DNA of 64,000 nt from Paraburkholderia sp. DHOC27 (GCF_003429005.1 NZ_QVQV01000013.1:62001-126000); one strand, 5' to 3'. Positions 8,745 to 18,698 are shown, counted from the first letter of the stretch. Notes: generated by a model not told the origin, from the sequence alone. Made by a program: numbers and translations.

Positions 8745-8990
8745 ATGTCCACATTGCCGACTCCTGAACAGGTCAAGCAATACATTGCCGGCGGGCTCGC
8801 CTGCGAGCATCTCGAAGTGGAAGGCGACGGCCAGCATTTCTTTGCGACCATCGTTTCGCCGAGCTTCGAGGGCAAGCGCTTGATCCAGCGTCATCAACTG
8901 GTTTATGCCGCGCTCGGCGACCGCATGAAGCAGGAAATCCACGCGCTCAGCATGAAGACGCTGACGCCCGCCGAATGGCAAAACGCGTAA
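8745..8990 (+). CDS. ibaG: IbaG/BolA-family protein
   Basis: An 81-residue BolA-fold protein. The segments CEHLEVEGDGQHF and FEGKRLIQRHQLVYAALG carry the conserved His and the R-H-Q-x-V-Y helix of the IbaG (YrbA) type, which binds iron-sulfur clusters together with monothiol glutaredoxins. A GrxD-type CGFS glutaredoxin is encoded at 45267 in this window. In E. coli the same gene sits between mlaB and murA; here the exporter pair has come between. GAGGA lies ahead of the ATG. Confidence 0.9.
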   Translation: MSTLPTPEQVKQYIAGGLACEHLEVEGDGQHFFATIVSPSFEGKRLIQRHQLVYAALGDRMKQEIHALSMKTLTPAEWQNA

Positions 8991-9101
8991 TCTGGAACGT
9001 TAGTGCGAATTACTCAAGACAGGCGTGAAGCCGGCAGCGGCACCGCCGCGATGAGCCACACAGCCTCGGCAGCGGGCCGGGCAGATCAGGAACTGACAGG
9101 T

Positions 9102-10364
9102 ATGGACAAACTCGTGATTGAAGGCGGCCAGCGGCTGGCCGGTGAGATCGTCGTGTCAGGAGCAAAGAATGCCGCGTTGCCGATCCTGTGCGCAGGGTTG
9201 CTGAGTGCGGAGCCGGTGCATCTCGAGAACGTGCCGGATCTGCAGGACGTGCGCACCACGCTCAAGCTGCTCAACCAGATGGGTGTGCGCACGGAGTCCA
9301 ACGAGTGCCGTGTCTCGCTCGACGCATCGAAGGTCGACAACCTCGTCGCGCCCTACGAGCTGGTCAAGACGATGCGCGCCTCGATTCTCGTGCTCGGGCC
9401 GCTGCTCGCACGCTTTGGCGAAGCGAAGGTGTCGTTGCCAGGCGGTTGTGCGATCGGCGCACGGCCGGTCGATCAGCACATCAAGGGCTTGCAGGCGATG
9501 GGCGCGGACATCACGATCGAGCACGGTTTCATCGAAGCGCGTGCCAAGCGTCTGAAGGGCGCGCGCATCGTGACCGACATGATCACCGTCACGGGCACTG
9601 AAAACCTGCTGATGGCCGCGGTGCTCGCCGACGGCGAAACCGTCATCGAAAACGCGGCGCGCGAACCGGAAGTGGGCGACCTCGCGCAACTGCTGGTGCA
9701 GATGGGCGCGAAGATCGACGGTATCGGCACGGACCGGCTGGTGATCCAGGGCGTCGACAAGCTGCACGGCGCAAAGCACACGGTAATCCCGGACCGTATC
9801 GAAGCCGGCACCTTCCTGTGCGCCGTGGCCGCAGCGGGTGGTGACGTGGTGTTGCGCCACGTGCGTCCGCTGATCCTCGAAGCCGTCACGGAAAAACTGC
9901 GCGAAGCGGGCGTGACCATCGAAGAAGGTGACGACTGGATGCGCGTGCGCATGAGCGGGCGTCCGCATCCGGTGAGCCTGCGCACCTCCGAATACCCCGC
10001 CTTCCCGACCGACATGCAGGCCCAGTTCATGGCGCTCAACACGATCGCGAACGGGACCTCGCAAGTGGTCGAGACCATCTTCGAAAATCGCTTCATGCAT
10101 GTGCAGGAGTTGAACCGCCTGGGCGCGAACATCACCATTGACGGCAACACGGCGCTCGTCACGGGCGTGGACAAGTTGTCCGGCGCCAAGGTGATGGCTA
10201 CCGACCTGCGTGCCTCCGCGAGTCTCGTGATTGCCGGCATGCGCGCGGAAGGCGAGACGCTGATCGACCGTATCTATCACCTGGATCGTGGCTACGACCG
10301 GATGGAATCGAAGCTCACAGCCGTTGGCGCAAAGGTGCGCCGCATCAAAGGGAGCGCCGCATGA
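9102..10364 (+). CDS. murA: MurA, UDP-N-acetylglucosamine 1-carboxyvinyltransferase
   Basis: A 420-residue enzyme for the first committed step of peptidoglycan synthesis: transfer of enolpyruvate from PEP to UDP-GlcNAc. Lys22 in SGAKNAALP and the catalytic Cys116 in PGGCAIGARPVDQH are present; this Cys is the fosfomycin target. ATG 9102 gives the family's normal N-terminus MDKLVIEGGQ and length (E. coli 419). The frame is open to 9003, and ATG 9051 is a possible longer start. The stop overlaps the hisG ATG by four bases, so murA and the his genes are coupled. Confidence 0.95.
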   Translation: MDKLVIEGGQRLAGEIVVSGAKNAALPILCAGLLSAEPVHLENVPDLQDVRTTLKLLNQMGVRTESNECRVSLDASKVDNLVAPYELVKTMRASILVLGPLLARFGEAKVSLPGGCAIGARPVDQHIKGLQAMGADITIEHGFIEARAKRLKGARIVTDMITVTGTENLLMAAVLADGETVIENAAREPEVGDLAQLLVQMGAKIDGIGTDRLVIQGVDKLHGAKHTVIPDRIEAGTFLCAVAAAGGDVVLRHVRPLILEAVTEKLREAGVTIEEGDDWMRVRMSGRPHPVSLRTSEYPAFPTDMQAQFMALNTIANGTSQVVETIFENRFMHVQELNRLGANITIDGNTALVTGVDKLSGAKVMATDLRASASLVIAGMRAEGETLIDRIYHLDRGYDRMESKLTAVGAKVRRIKGSAA

Positions 10365-11059
10365 GCGCGCAGCCGCAAACCTCGTCGTCACCGGCCGTGA
10401 GCGCGCCGCTGACACTCGCGCTGTCAAAAGGGCGTATCTTCGAAGAGACGTTGCCGCTGCTGGCCGCGGCCGGCGTCGAGGTGGCTGAAGACCCGGAGAC
10501 TTCGCGCAAGCTGATTCTGCCGACCACGGACGCCAACCTGCGCGTGATCATCGTGCGTGCTACGGATGTGCCGACCTACGTCGAGTACGGCGCGGCCGAC
10601 TTCGGCGTGGCGGGCAAAGATGTGTTGCTCGAACACGGCGGCAGTGGCCTGTATCAGCCAGTGGATCTGGATATCGCGCGCTGCCGGATGTCGGTTGCCG
10701 TCAAGGCAGGTTTCGATTATGCGAACGCGGTGCGCCAAGGTGCGCGGCTGCGCGTTGCCACGAAGTACGTGGAAACGGCACGTGAGCATTTCGCGGCCAA
10801 AGGTGTGCACGTCGACCTGATCAAGCTGTACGGCTCGATGGAACTCGCGCCGCTGGTGGGACTGGCAGACGCGATCGTCGACCTGGTCAGCTCGGGCGGC
10901 ACGCTGCGCGCCAACGATCTGGTGGAAGTGGAAGAGATCATGCAGATTTCCTCGCGACTGGTGGTGAACCAGGCCGCGCTCAAGCTCAAGCGCGCCGCGC
11001 TGCGTCCGTTTCTCGACGCGTTCGAACGCGCGTCGCAGCACGGTCACGCAGCGGTCTGA
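10361..11059 (+). CDS. hisG: HisG, ATP phosphoribosyltransferase (short form)
   Basis: A 232-residue catalytic subunit for the first step of histidine synthesis, joining ATP and PRPP. The core has LTLALSKGRIFEETLPLL, the GAADFGVAGKDVL segment and DAIVDLVSSGGTLRAN, the PRPP-binding loop. It lacks the C-terminal regulatory domain of long HisG, so feedback control and activity need HisZ, which is not in this window. The first 15 residues are a Ser/Pro/Ala-rich leader. Starts inside the murA stop (ATGA). Confidence 0.94.
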   Translation: MSAQPQTSSSPAVSAPLTLALSKGRIFEETLPLLAAAGVEVAEDPETSRKLILPTTDANLRVIIVRATDVPTYVEYGAADFGVAGKDVLLEHGGSGLYQPVDLDIARCRMSVAVKAGFDYANAVRQGARLRVATKYVETAREHFAAKGVHVDLIKLYGSMELAPLVGLADAIVDLVSSGGTLRANDLVEVEEIMQISSRLVVNQAALKLKRAALRPFLDAFERASQHGHAAV

Positions 11060-11195
11060 GCAAACGGCGGCGGCAAAGAACCGCGCATTGAAACTGCAAA
11101 GTTGTCCGAACTTGCTTTGAAGCCGTCGCCTTGAAGTAGTTGCCCTGAAGTAGCCTGAGACGTGTCAGGCGCGCCTTACCGAAACGGATACCAGC

Positions 11196-12527
11196 ATGTC
11201 TATCAAGATTCGCAAACTCGATTCCAGCACTTCCGACTTCCGGAAATCGCTGCACGCGGTGCTCGCGTTCGAGGCGAGCGAAGACGAAGCGATCGAGCGC
11301 TCGGTCGCGCAGATTCTGGCCGACGTGGAGGCGCGGGGCGACGACGCGGTGCTGGAGTACACCAACCGCTTCGACCGTCTCAGCGCGCCGAGCGTCGCGT
11401 CGCTCGAACTGCCGATGGCCGAACTCGAAGCCGCGCTCGAAGGGCTCGACCCACGCCGCCGTGCCGCGCTCGAAGCGGCCGCCGCGCGCGTGCGTGGCTA
11501 TCACGAGAAGCAGAAGATCGAATGCGGCAGCCATAGCTGGCAATACACGGAGTCGGACGGCACGGTACTCGGTCAGAAGGTAACGCCGCTCGACCGCGCC
11601 GGTATTTATGTGCCGGGCGGCAAGGCGGCTTATCCGTCGTCGGTGTTGATGAACGCCATTCCGGCGCGCGTGGCCGGCGTGCGCGAAATCGTCATGGTGG
11701 TGCCAACGCCCGAGGGCGTGAAGAATCCCTTGGTGCTGGCGGCGGCGCTGCTGGGTGGCGTGGACCGCGTGTTCACGATTGGCGGCGCGCAGGCAGTGGG
11801 TGCGCTGGCGTATGGCACGGCCACCGTGCCGGCAGTCGACAAGATTTGCGGGCCGGGCAACGCGTATGTCGCCTCGGCCAAGCGCCGCGTATTCGGCACC
11901 GTGGGCATCGACATGATCGCGGGGCCGTCGGAAATCCTCGTGCTGTGCGACGGCACCACAGACCCGCGCTGGGTCGCGATGGACCTGTTCTCGCAGGCCG
12001 AGCATGACGAACTCGCGCAATCCATCCTGCTGTGCCCGGACGATGCGTTCATTGCCCGCGTGCACGACGCCATCAACGAACTGCTGCCGAGCATGCCGCG
12101 CCGCGATGTAATCCAGGCGTCGCTCGAAGGCCGTGGCGCGCTCATCAAGGTGCGCGACATGGCGGAAGCCTGCGCGATTGCCAACGACATCGCGCCGGAA
12201 CACCTCGAAATCTCCGCGCTGGAACCGCATCAATGGAGCAAGCTGATCCGCCATGCCGGCGCGATCTTCCTTGGCCGCTACACGAGCGAGAGCCTCGGTG
12301 ACTACTGCGCGGGCCCGAACCATGTGTTGCCTACGTCTCGTACCGCACGGTTTTCGTCGCCGCTCGGCGTCTATGATTTCTTCAAGCGTTCGAGCGTCAT
12401 CGAGGTCAGCGCGGAGGGCGCGCAAACGCTCGGTGAGATTGCGGCGGAACTGGCGTATGGCGAAGGCTTGCCGGCACATGCCCGCAGTGCCGAGTACCGC
12501 ATGAAGCATGGCGGCAAGGGCGACTGA
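11196..12527 (+). CDS. hisD: HisD, histidinol dehydrogenase
   Basis: A 443-residue zinc enzyme that oxidises histidinol to histidine in two NAD-dependent steps. Seen: GIYVPGGKAAYPSSVLMNAIPA, the NAD region KICGPGNAYVASAKR, IAGPSEILV, the metal-site stretch FSQAEHDELAQSI and the catalytic Glu-His in IAPEHLEI. Length is normal. It lies 136 bases after hisG and 152 bases before hisC, looser spacing than in the second half of the cluster. Confidence 0.95.
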   Translation: MSIKIRKLDSSTSDFRKSLHAVLAFEASEDEAIERSVAQILADVEARGDDAVLEYTNRFDRLSAPSVASLELPMAELEAALEGLDPRRRAALEAAAARVRGYHEKQKIECGSHSWQYTESDGTVLGQKVTPLDRAGIYVPGGKAAYPSSVLMNAIPARVAGVREIVMVVPTPEGVKNPLVLAAALLGGVDRVFTIGGAQAVGALAYGTATVPAVDKICGPGNAYVASAKRRVFGTVGIDMIAGPSEILVLCDGTTDPRWVAMDLFSQAEHDELAQSILLCPDDAFIARVHDAINELLPSMPRRDVIQASLEGRGALIKVRDMAEACAIANDIAPEHLEISALEPHQWSKLIRHAGAIFLGRYTSESLGDYCAGPNHVLPTSRTARFSSPLGVYDFFKRSSVIEVSAEGAQTLGEIAAELAYGEGLPAHARSAEYRMKHGGKGD

Positions 12528-12679
12528 GGACGAAAGATGGCGACTGGGCGCGCTTGCCGCGCCTGCCAGATTCCTCACGCCAGCCCGCTGTCTGGCGCAC
12601 AACCATAACATTGACCAACTTGAGCGGTTCTCGCGCCGCTCTCGTCTCGCCGGGCCCACGTGGGCCGGCTCGCTGACTC

Positions 12680-13750
12680 ATGACAACACCTCAAGACATC
12701 ATTCGCCGCGACGTACTCGCGATGACGAGCTATCCCGTTCCGGACGCTGCGGGCTTCGTGAAGCTCGACGCCATGGAGAATCCGTTTTCGCTGCCCGCGC
12801 CGCTCGCCGCGCAACTCGGCGAGCGTCTTGCGAGTGTCGCGCTGAACCGCTATCCGGCCCCGCGGCCGGAGGCGTTGCTCGAGAAGATCAAGCGCACGAT
12901 GCAGGTGCCGGCAAATTGCGATGTACTGCTGGGTAACGGCTCGGATGAGATCATCAGCATGATGTCGATGGCCTGTGCGAAGCCGGGCGCGAAGGTGCTG
13001 GCGCCGGTGCCGGGCTTCGTGATGTATCAGCTCTCCGCGAAACTGGCCAACCTCGAATTCGTCGGCGTGCCGCTCAAGGCCGATTTCACCCTCGACACCG
13101 AAGCGATGCTCGCCGCGATTGCCGAGCACGAACCGGCGATCATCTACCTGGCCTACCCGAACAATCCAACCGGCACGCTGTACGACGACGCCGACGTGGA
13201 GCGCATCATCGCCGCCGCGGACAAGAGCCTCGTGGTGATCGACGAGGCCTACCAGCCGTTTGCGCAGCAAAGCTGGCTGCCGCGCGCCGACGCCTACGAC
13301 AACGTGGTCGTCATGCGCACGGTGTCGAAGCTCGGTCTCGCGGGCATTCGCCTGGGTTACCTGGCGGGACGCTCGGCCTGGTTGACCGAGTTCGACAAGG
13401 TGCGGCCTCCTTACAATGTGAATGTGCTGACCCAGGCCACCGCCGATTTCCTGCTCGACCATCTCGATGTGCTCGATGCGCAAGCCGCGCAATTGCGCGA
13501 CGAGCGCACGCGGCTCGCCCATGCCGTGGCGGAGTTGCCGGGTGCGGAAGTGTTTCCGAGCGCGGGTAACTTTCTGCTGGTGCGCGTTCCGGACGCGTCA
13601 GCGACGTTCGAAACCCTGCTCACGGCTCGGGTTTTGATCAAAAACGTGAGTAAAATGCATCCATTGCTGGCAAATTGCGTACGTCTGACGGTCGGTTCCC
13701 CTGAAGAAAACGCGCAATTGGTGGCCGCATTGAAGCTGGTGCTGCATTGA
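12680..13750 (+). CDS. hisC: HisC, histidinol-phosphate aminotransferase
   Basis: A 356-residue class I/II PLP aminotransferase that makes histidinol phosphate. The PLP lysine is in MRTVSKLGLAGIRLGYLAG; the Asn and Tyr that hold the cofactor are in YPNNPTGTLY and VVIDEAYQPF. The N-terminal KLDAMENPFSLP and the RYPAPRPEALLEKIK stretch are typical of HisC. The gene sits between hisD and hisB, which fits the pathway. ATG 12680 follows a 152-base non-coding stretch without a clear promoter. Confidence 0.94.
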   Translation: MTTPQDIIRRDVLAMTSYPVPDAAGFVKLDAMENPFSLPAPLAAQLGERLASVALNRYPAPRPEALLEKIKRTMQVPANCDVLLGNGSDEIISMMSMACAKPGAKVLAPVPGFVMYQLSAKLANLEFVGVPLKADFTLDTEAMLAAIAEHEPAIIYLAYPNNPTGTLYDDADVERIIAAADKSLVVIDEAYQPFAQQSWLPRADAYDNVVVMRTVSKLGLAGIRLGYLAGRSAWLTEFDKVRPPYNVNVLTQATADFLLDHLDVLDAQAAQLRDERTRLAHAVAELPGAEVFPSAGNFLLVRVPDASATFETLLTARVLIKNVSKMHPLLANCVRLTVGSPEENAQLVAALKLVLH

Positions 13751-13863
13751 TGGCGTGCTGTCGCGCGTAGCGGTTCGCACAGCGGCCACCGTGGTCACAG
13801 CGGCTACAGCGCGCGGCGTTCCCTTCATCCCCTTTCTTTCATAGTCAGATTCGAGGAATTACC

Positions 13864-14451
13864 ATGCGCCAGGCGGAAGTCGTTCGCGACACTAGCGAAA
13901 CGCAGATCCGTATCAAGATCAATCTGGACGGCACCGGCAAGCAAAAGCTCGCCACCGGCGTGCCGTTCCTCGACCACATGCTCGACCAGATCGCACGGCA
14001 TGGATTGATCGATCTCGACATCGAGGCGCATGGCGACACGCATATCGACGACCATCACACGGTCGAAGACGTCGGCATCACGCTGGGGCAGGCGGTCGCG
14101 AAGGCCGTGGGCGACAAGAAGGGCATCCGTCGCTATGGTCATTCCTACGTGCCGCTCGACGAGGCGCTCTCGCGTGTCGTGATCGACTTTTCCGGTCGGC
14201 CGGGCCTCGAATTCCATGTCCCGTTCACGCGTGCGCGTATCGGCACGTTCGACGTCGATCTCTCCATCGAATTTTTCCGCGGCTTCGTGAATCACGCCGG
14301 CGTGACCCTGCATATCGACAACCTCCGTGGCCTGAACGCCCATCATCAGATGGAAACGGTGTTCAAGGCGTTCGGACGCGCGCTGCGCATGGCGGTCGAA
14401 CTGGACGAGCGCGCGGCGGGGCAGATTCCGTCCACCAAGGGTAGTCTCTAG
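13864..14451 (+). CDS. hisB: HisB, imidazoleglycerol-phosphate dehydratase
   Basis: A 195-residue monofunctional dehydratase, without the phosphatase half that E. coli HisB has. The metal-binding sites are the two copies of the H-x-x-x-H/HH type motif: HIDDHHTVEDVG near residue 60 and NAHHQMETVFKAFGRAL near residue 160. FLDHMLDQIARHG and RGFVNHAGVTLHI are also family hallmarks. A good ribosome site (GAGGA) precedes the ATG. Histidinol phosphatase must be encoded elsewhere. Confidence 0.95.
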   Translation: MRQAEVVRDTSETQIRIKINLDGTGKQKLATGVPFLDHMLDQIARHGLIDLDIEAHGDTHIDDHHTVEDVGITLGQAVAKAVGDKKGIRRYGHSYVPLDEALSRVVIDFSGRPGLEFHVPFTRARIGTFDVDLSIEFFRGFVNHAGVTLHIDNLRGLNAHHQMETVFKAFGRALRMAVELDERAAGQIPSTKGSL

Positions 14452-14513
14452 ACAAAGCGTAAAACGCAGGACGAACCGGACCGGGTGCGCGCCTTGCGGG
14501 TGCCCGGCTTGCG

Positions 14514-15134
14514 ATGGATATCCTCAAGTCGTTTATCTCGCTGTTGGCGCTGATCAATCCGGTCGGCGCCATTCCGTTCTTCATGAGCCTGACGGCCGAG
14601 CAGTCGGACACGGAACGGCGCAAGACGATCCGGATCGCGGCCATTTCGGTGTTCTGCGTGATCGCGGTGACGACGCTGCTCGGTCAGCGGATCATCAGCT
14701 TTTTCGGTATCTCGGTTGGCTCGTTGCAGGTGGGCGGCGGCATCATCATGCTGTTGATGGCAATCAACATGCTGAACGCGCAGATCGGCAACAGCCGCTC
14801 CACGCCGGAGGAGCGCCACGAAGCACAGCAGAAGGACAACATCGCGGTGGTCCCGCTCGCCATCCCCCTGCTGACGGGGCCGGGCGCGATCAGCACGGTG
14901 ATTATCTATTCGGCCGACTCGCCACATTGGTACGACCGGGTTAGTCTGATCGTGATTGGCGCCGTGCTCGCGGCGCTGTGCTTCTTTTCGCTGCGGCTTG
15001 CCGAGCCGATTGCCCGCTGGGTCGGGCAAACGGGCATCAACATCGGCACGCGGTTGATGGGTTTGATGTTGTCCGCGCTGGCGGTGGAGTTCATCGTCAA
15101 CGGTCTGAAGGCGCTACTGCCTAATTTGAAATGA
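14514..15134 (+). CDS. marC: MarC family inner-membrane protein
   Basis: A 206-residue protein with about six membrane helices. It matches the MarC (UPF0056) family: LFISLLALINPVGAIPFFMSLT-like start, PLAIPLLTGPGAISTVI in the centre and a C-terminal LMGLMLSALAVEFIVNGLK. Function is not known; the old link to multiple antibiotic resistance has not held up. It lies inside the his operon, 62 bases after hisB and overlapping hisH by four bases (ATGA), an arrangement I recall from other Burkholderiales. No role in histidine synthesis is established. Confidence 0.88.
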   Translation: MDILKSFISLLALINPVGAIPFFMSLTAEQSDTERRKTIRIAAISVFCVIAVTTLLGQRIISFFGISVGSLQVGGGIIMLLMAINMLNAQIGNSRSTPEERHEAQQKDNIAVVPLAIPLLTGPGAISTVIIYSADSPHWYDRVSLIVIGAVLAALCFFSLRLAEPIARWVGQTGINIGTRLMGLMLSALAVEFIVNGLKALLPNLK

Positions 15135-15772
15135 AAACTTCGATAGCGATTGTGGATTACGGAATGGGCAACCTGCGTTCGGTCGCCCAGGCGTTGCGCA
15201 AGGCCGCGCCGGAAGCGGACGTGGCGATCGTCGACCGTCCCGAAGCGATCCGCGCGGCGGACCGCGTGGTATTGCCGGGCCAGGGCGCAATGCCGGATTG
15301 CATGCGCAGCCTCGCCGAGTCCGGCTTGCAGGAAGCCGTGGTCGAGGCGTCACGCAGCAAGCCGTTGATGGGCGTATGCGTGGGCGAGCAGATGCTGTTC
15401 GACTGGAGCGCCGAGGGCGATACGCCGGGGCTGGGGCTGCTGCCCGGCAAGGTGGTGCGCTTCGAACTGGAGGGCCAGACCCAGGACGACGGCTCGCGCT
15501 TCAAGGTGCCGCAGATGGGCTGGAACCGCGTGCGCCAGGCGCAGCCGCATCCGTTGTGGGATGGCGTCGAGGACGGCAGCTTCTTCTACTTCGTCCACAG
15601 TTATTACGTTGTACCGGATAACGCCGCGCATACGTCGGGCGAGACCGTGTATGGCGCGCCGTTCACCTCGGCGGTGGCACGGGACAACATTTTCGCCACC
15701 CAGTTTCACCCCGAAAAGAGCGCCGAAGCAGGGCTGCGAGTGTATCGCAACTTCGTGCACTGGAAGCCGTGA
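15131..15772 (+). CDS. hisH: HisH, glutaminase subunit of imidazoleglycerol-phosphate synthase
   Basis: A 213-residue class I glutamine amidotransferase. The nucleophile is the Cys in LMGVCVGEQMLFDW and the His-Glu pair is in TQFHPEKSAEAG; VDYGMGNLRSV is the usual N-terminus and LPGQGAM the oxyanion region. It feeds ammonia to HisF. The sequence around the Cys reads VCVGEQ where many homologues have IC-x-G-x-Q, still compatible with activity. Start overlaps marC by ATGA. Confidence 0.95.
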   Translation: MKTSIAIVDYGMGNLRSVAQALRKAAPEADVAIVDRPEAIRAADRVVLPGQGAMPDCMRSLAESGLQEAVVEASRSKPLMGVCVGEQMLFDWSAEGDTPGLGLLPGKVVRFELEGQTQDDGSRFKVPQMGWNRVRQAQPHPLWDGVEDGSFFYFVHSYYVVPDNAAHTSGETVYGAPFTSAVARDNIFATQFHPEKSAEAGLRVYRNFVHWKP

Positions 15773-15960
15773 GCGCCTGCCATGCCCCGTCCATTCCCGG
15801 CTCCGCGCAGGTTGCGGAGCACGGATCGACGCGCCTGGACCGTGTCCAGCGGGATGGGCAGCGAGTTGTACTAAACTAGCGAAACGGTACGCGCACCGGG
15901 TTACCACCCGACGCAAACCGGCCGACTTTAAACCTTCTTCCCTGACAACACCCGATTGCT

Positions 15961-16713
15961 ATGCTGCTGATTCCCGCCATCGACCTGAAAGATGGTCAGT
16001 GTGTACGCCTCAAACAGGGCGACATGGACCAGGCGACGATTTTCTCCGAGGAACCGGCGGCGATGGCCCGACATTGGGTCGACCGCGGCGCCCGGCGCCT
16101 GCATCTGGTCGACCTGAATGGCGCTTTTGCCGGTAAGCCGAAGAACGAAGACGCGATCCGCGCGATCATCGATGAAGTGGGTGGCGAGATTCCCGTCCAG
16201 TTGGGCGGCGGCATCCGCGACCTGAACACCATCGAGCGCTATCTGGACGACGGTCTGTCGTACGTGATCATCGGCACTGCGGCGGTGAAGAATCCTGGAT
16301 TCCTGCAGGATGCCTGCACGGCGTTCGGCGGCCATATCATCGTCGGTCTCGACGCGAAAGACGGCAAGGTCGCCACGGACGGCTGGAGCAAGCTCACCGG
16401 CCACGAAGTCGCGGACCTCGCGCGCAAGTTCGAGGACTACGGCTGCGAGTCGATCATCTACACCGACATCGGCCGCGACGGCATGCTGCAAGGCATCAAC
16501 ATCGACGCCACTGTGCGGCTTGCGCGGGCGGTGAAGATTCCGGTGATCGCCAGCGGCGGCCTGTCGAATCTGGCCGACATCGAGGCCTTGTGCGAAGTGG
16601 AAGTGGAAGGCATCGAAGGCGTGATCTGCGGGCGCGCGATCTATTCGGGCGATCTGGACTTCGCGGCGGCCCAATCGCACGCCGACAAGCTGCGCGAATC
16701 GGACGACGCCTGA
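15961..16713 (+). CDS. hisA: HisA, ProFAR isomerase
   Basis: A 250-residue TIM barrel that opens the ribose of ProFAR to give PRFAR. The two catalytic Asp lie in IPAIDLKDGQCVRLKQGD and IYTDIGRDGMLQGIN, and the phosphate sites in LGGGIRD and IASGGLSN. A 188-base gap separates it from hisH; the gap has no gene. Length and half-barrel symmetry with HisF are as expected. Confidence 0.95.
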   Translation: MLLIPAIDLKDGQCVRLKQGDMDQATIFSEEPAAMARHWVDRGARRLHLVDLNGAFAGKPKNEDAIRAIIDEVGGEIPVQLGGGIRDLNTIERYLDDGLSYVIIGTAAVKNPGFLQDACTAFGGHIIVGLDAKDGKVATDGWSKLTGHEVADLARKFEDYGCESIIYTDIGRDGMLQGINIDATVRLARAVKIPVIASGGLSNLADIEALCEVEVEGIEGVICGRAIYSGDLDFAAAQSHADKLRESDDA

Positions 16714-16996
16714 GAAACGGCAAGCGGGCGCGGCAGCGTGGCATCACGGTCAAGGCGGGTGGAGAGCAGGCGTCCTGGCGTCGAAGTTTGGCGCGGTCCG
16801 GTTTGATCCGGCGCGGTGCGCAGGTAGCAAGGCGCGGCCAGCACGGCTTCCCTGGTCATCCCTGCATGCGCTCTGTCCGTCAGCCGGCTAGCCGGCTAGC
16901 CTGTTTGGCCGCCCAGCCCGGCATCAAAGCGCGCCGGCACTGTGCCGCTCACCTCTGAGCGGCCCCATCAGCGGTATTGGCAAGTATTTGAAGGTC

Positions 16997-17770
<774 letters not shown>

Positions 17771-17771
17771 C

Positions 17772-18182
17772 GTGGTGAATCCAACGGCCGTCGACTGGCT
17801 CGACAAGGTGAAGTGGGACGCGAACGGGCTCGTGCCGGTCATCGCGCAGGAAGCGTCGAGCAACGACGTGCTGATGTTCGCGTGGATGAACCGCGAGGCC
17901 CTGTCGAAGACCGTCGAGACCGGCCGCGCGGTGTATTTCTCGCGCTCGCGGCAACGCCTGTGGTTCAAGGGCGAGGAGTCCGGCCACGTGCAGCAGGTGC
18001 ACGAGGTGCGGCTCGATTGCGACGAGGACGTCGTGCTGCTGAAGGTGGAGCAGGTGTCGGGCATCGCCTGTCACACCGGCCGCCATTCATGCTTTTTCCA
18101 GAAATTCGAAGGCACGGTGGAAGACGGCGGCTGGGTCGCGGTCGATCCCGTGCTGAAAGACCCCGAACAGATCTACAAATGA
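17772..18182 (+). CDS. hisI: HisI, phosphoribosyl-AMP cyclohydrolase
   Basis: A 136-residue zinc enzyme that opens the purine ring of PR-AMP. The metal site is visible in VRLDCDEDVVLLK and GIACHTGRHSCFF. GTG starts are at 17772 and 17775; either is possible and both follow hisF by one to four bases. It is not fused to HisE, unlike E. coli HisIE. The stop overlaps the hisE ATG. Confidence 0.94.
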   Translation: MVNPTAVDWLDKVKWDANGLVPVIAQEASSNDVLMFAWMNREALSKTVETGRAVYFSRSRQRLWFKGEESGHVQQVHEVRLDCDEDVVLLKVEQVSGIACHTGRHSCFFQKFEGTVEDGGWVAVDPVLKDPEQIYK

Positions 18183-18553
18183 CGCAAATTTCGCCTTCCA
18201 CGCAGGACACGCTGCTGCGGCTTGCCGCGACCATCGACAGCCGCAAGGGCGGCGATCCCGACGTATCCTATGTGTCGCGCCTGTTTCACAAGGGCGACGA
18301 CGCGGTCCTCAAGAAGATCGGTGAGGAAGCGACCGAAGTCGTGCTTGCTGCCAAAGACGTGCGGCAGGGCGGCGCGCCGAAGGCGCTGGTCGGCGAGGTG
18401 GCCGATCTGTGGTTCCATTGTCTCGTGATGCTGTCGCATTTCGATCTGAGCCCCGCCGATGTGCTGGCCGAACTCGAGCGCCGCGAAGGCATGTCCGGGA
18501 TCGAAGAGAAAGCCTTGCGCAAGAGCCGGGATCGCGAGCAGAACGGCGAATGA
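18179..18553 (+). CDS. hisE: HisE, phosphoribosyl-ATP pyrophosphatase
   Basis: A 124-residue all-helical pyrophosphatase of the MazG-like fold that converts PR-ATP to PR-AMP. LKKIGEEATEVVLAAK and GEVADLWFHCLVML carry the Mg-binding Glu and Asp residues. Starts in a 4-base overlap with hisI, although the frame is open far upstream (to 17813) within hisI. The last codons and stop lie in an 11-base direct repeat (see 18544-18576). Confidence 0.94.
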   Translation: MTQISPSTQDTLLRLAATIDSRKGGDPDVSYVSRLFHKGDDAVLKKIGEEATEVVLAAKDVRQGGAPKALVGEVADLWFHCLVMLSHFDLSPADVLAELERREGMSGIEEKALRKSRDREQNGE

Positions 18554-18576
18554 GCGGCGAATGAGTGGCGAATGAG
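18544..18576 (+). repeat. Three 11-bp tandem repeats across the hisE stop
   Basis: The unit (C/T)GGCGAATGAG occurs three times in a row at 18544-18554, 18555-18565 and 18566-18576. The hisE stop codon TGA (18551-18553) is in the first unit. It looks like replication slippage; no function is implied. Confidence 0.85.
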
Positions 18577-18698
18577 CCGGGCGTGACCCGACGCGCCGGT
18601 TCACGGCCACTGGCCGCCGCCACGAAGCTGCACCGTCGCGAAGCCGCAATGCCGCTAAACCACTGAGCCGCACCCCGAATCATCAGGAGGACGCACGC

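Noticed and set aside
16882..16897. Tandem AGCCGGCT palindromes as an operator before hisF
   Set aside because: Very short GC-rich palindromes are common by chance in this composition and no promoter lies beside them.
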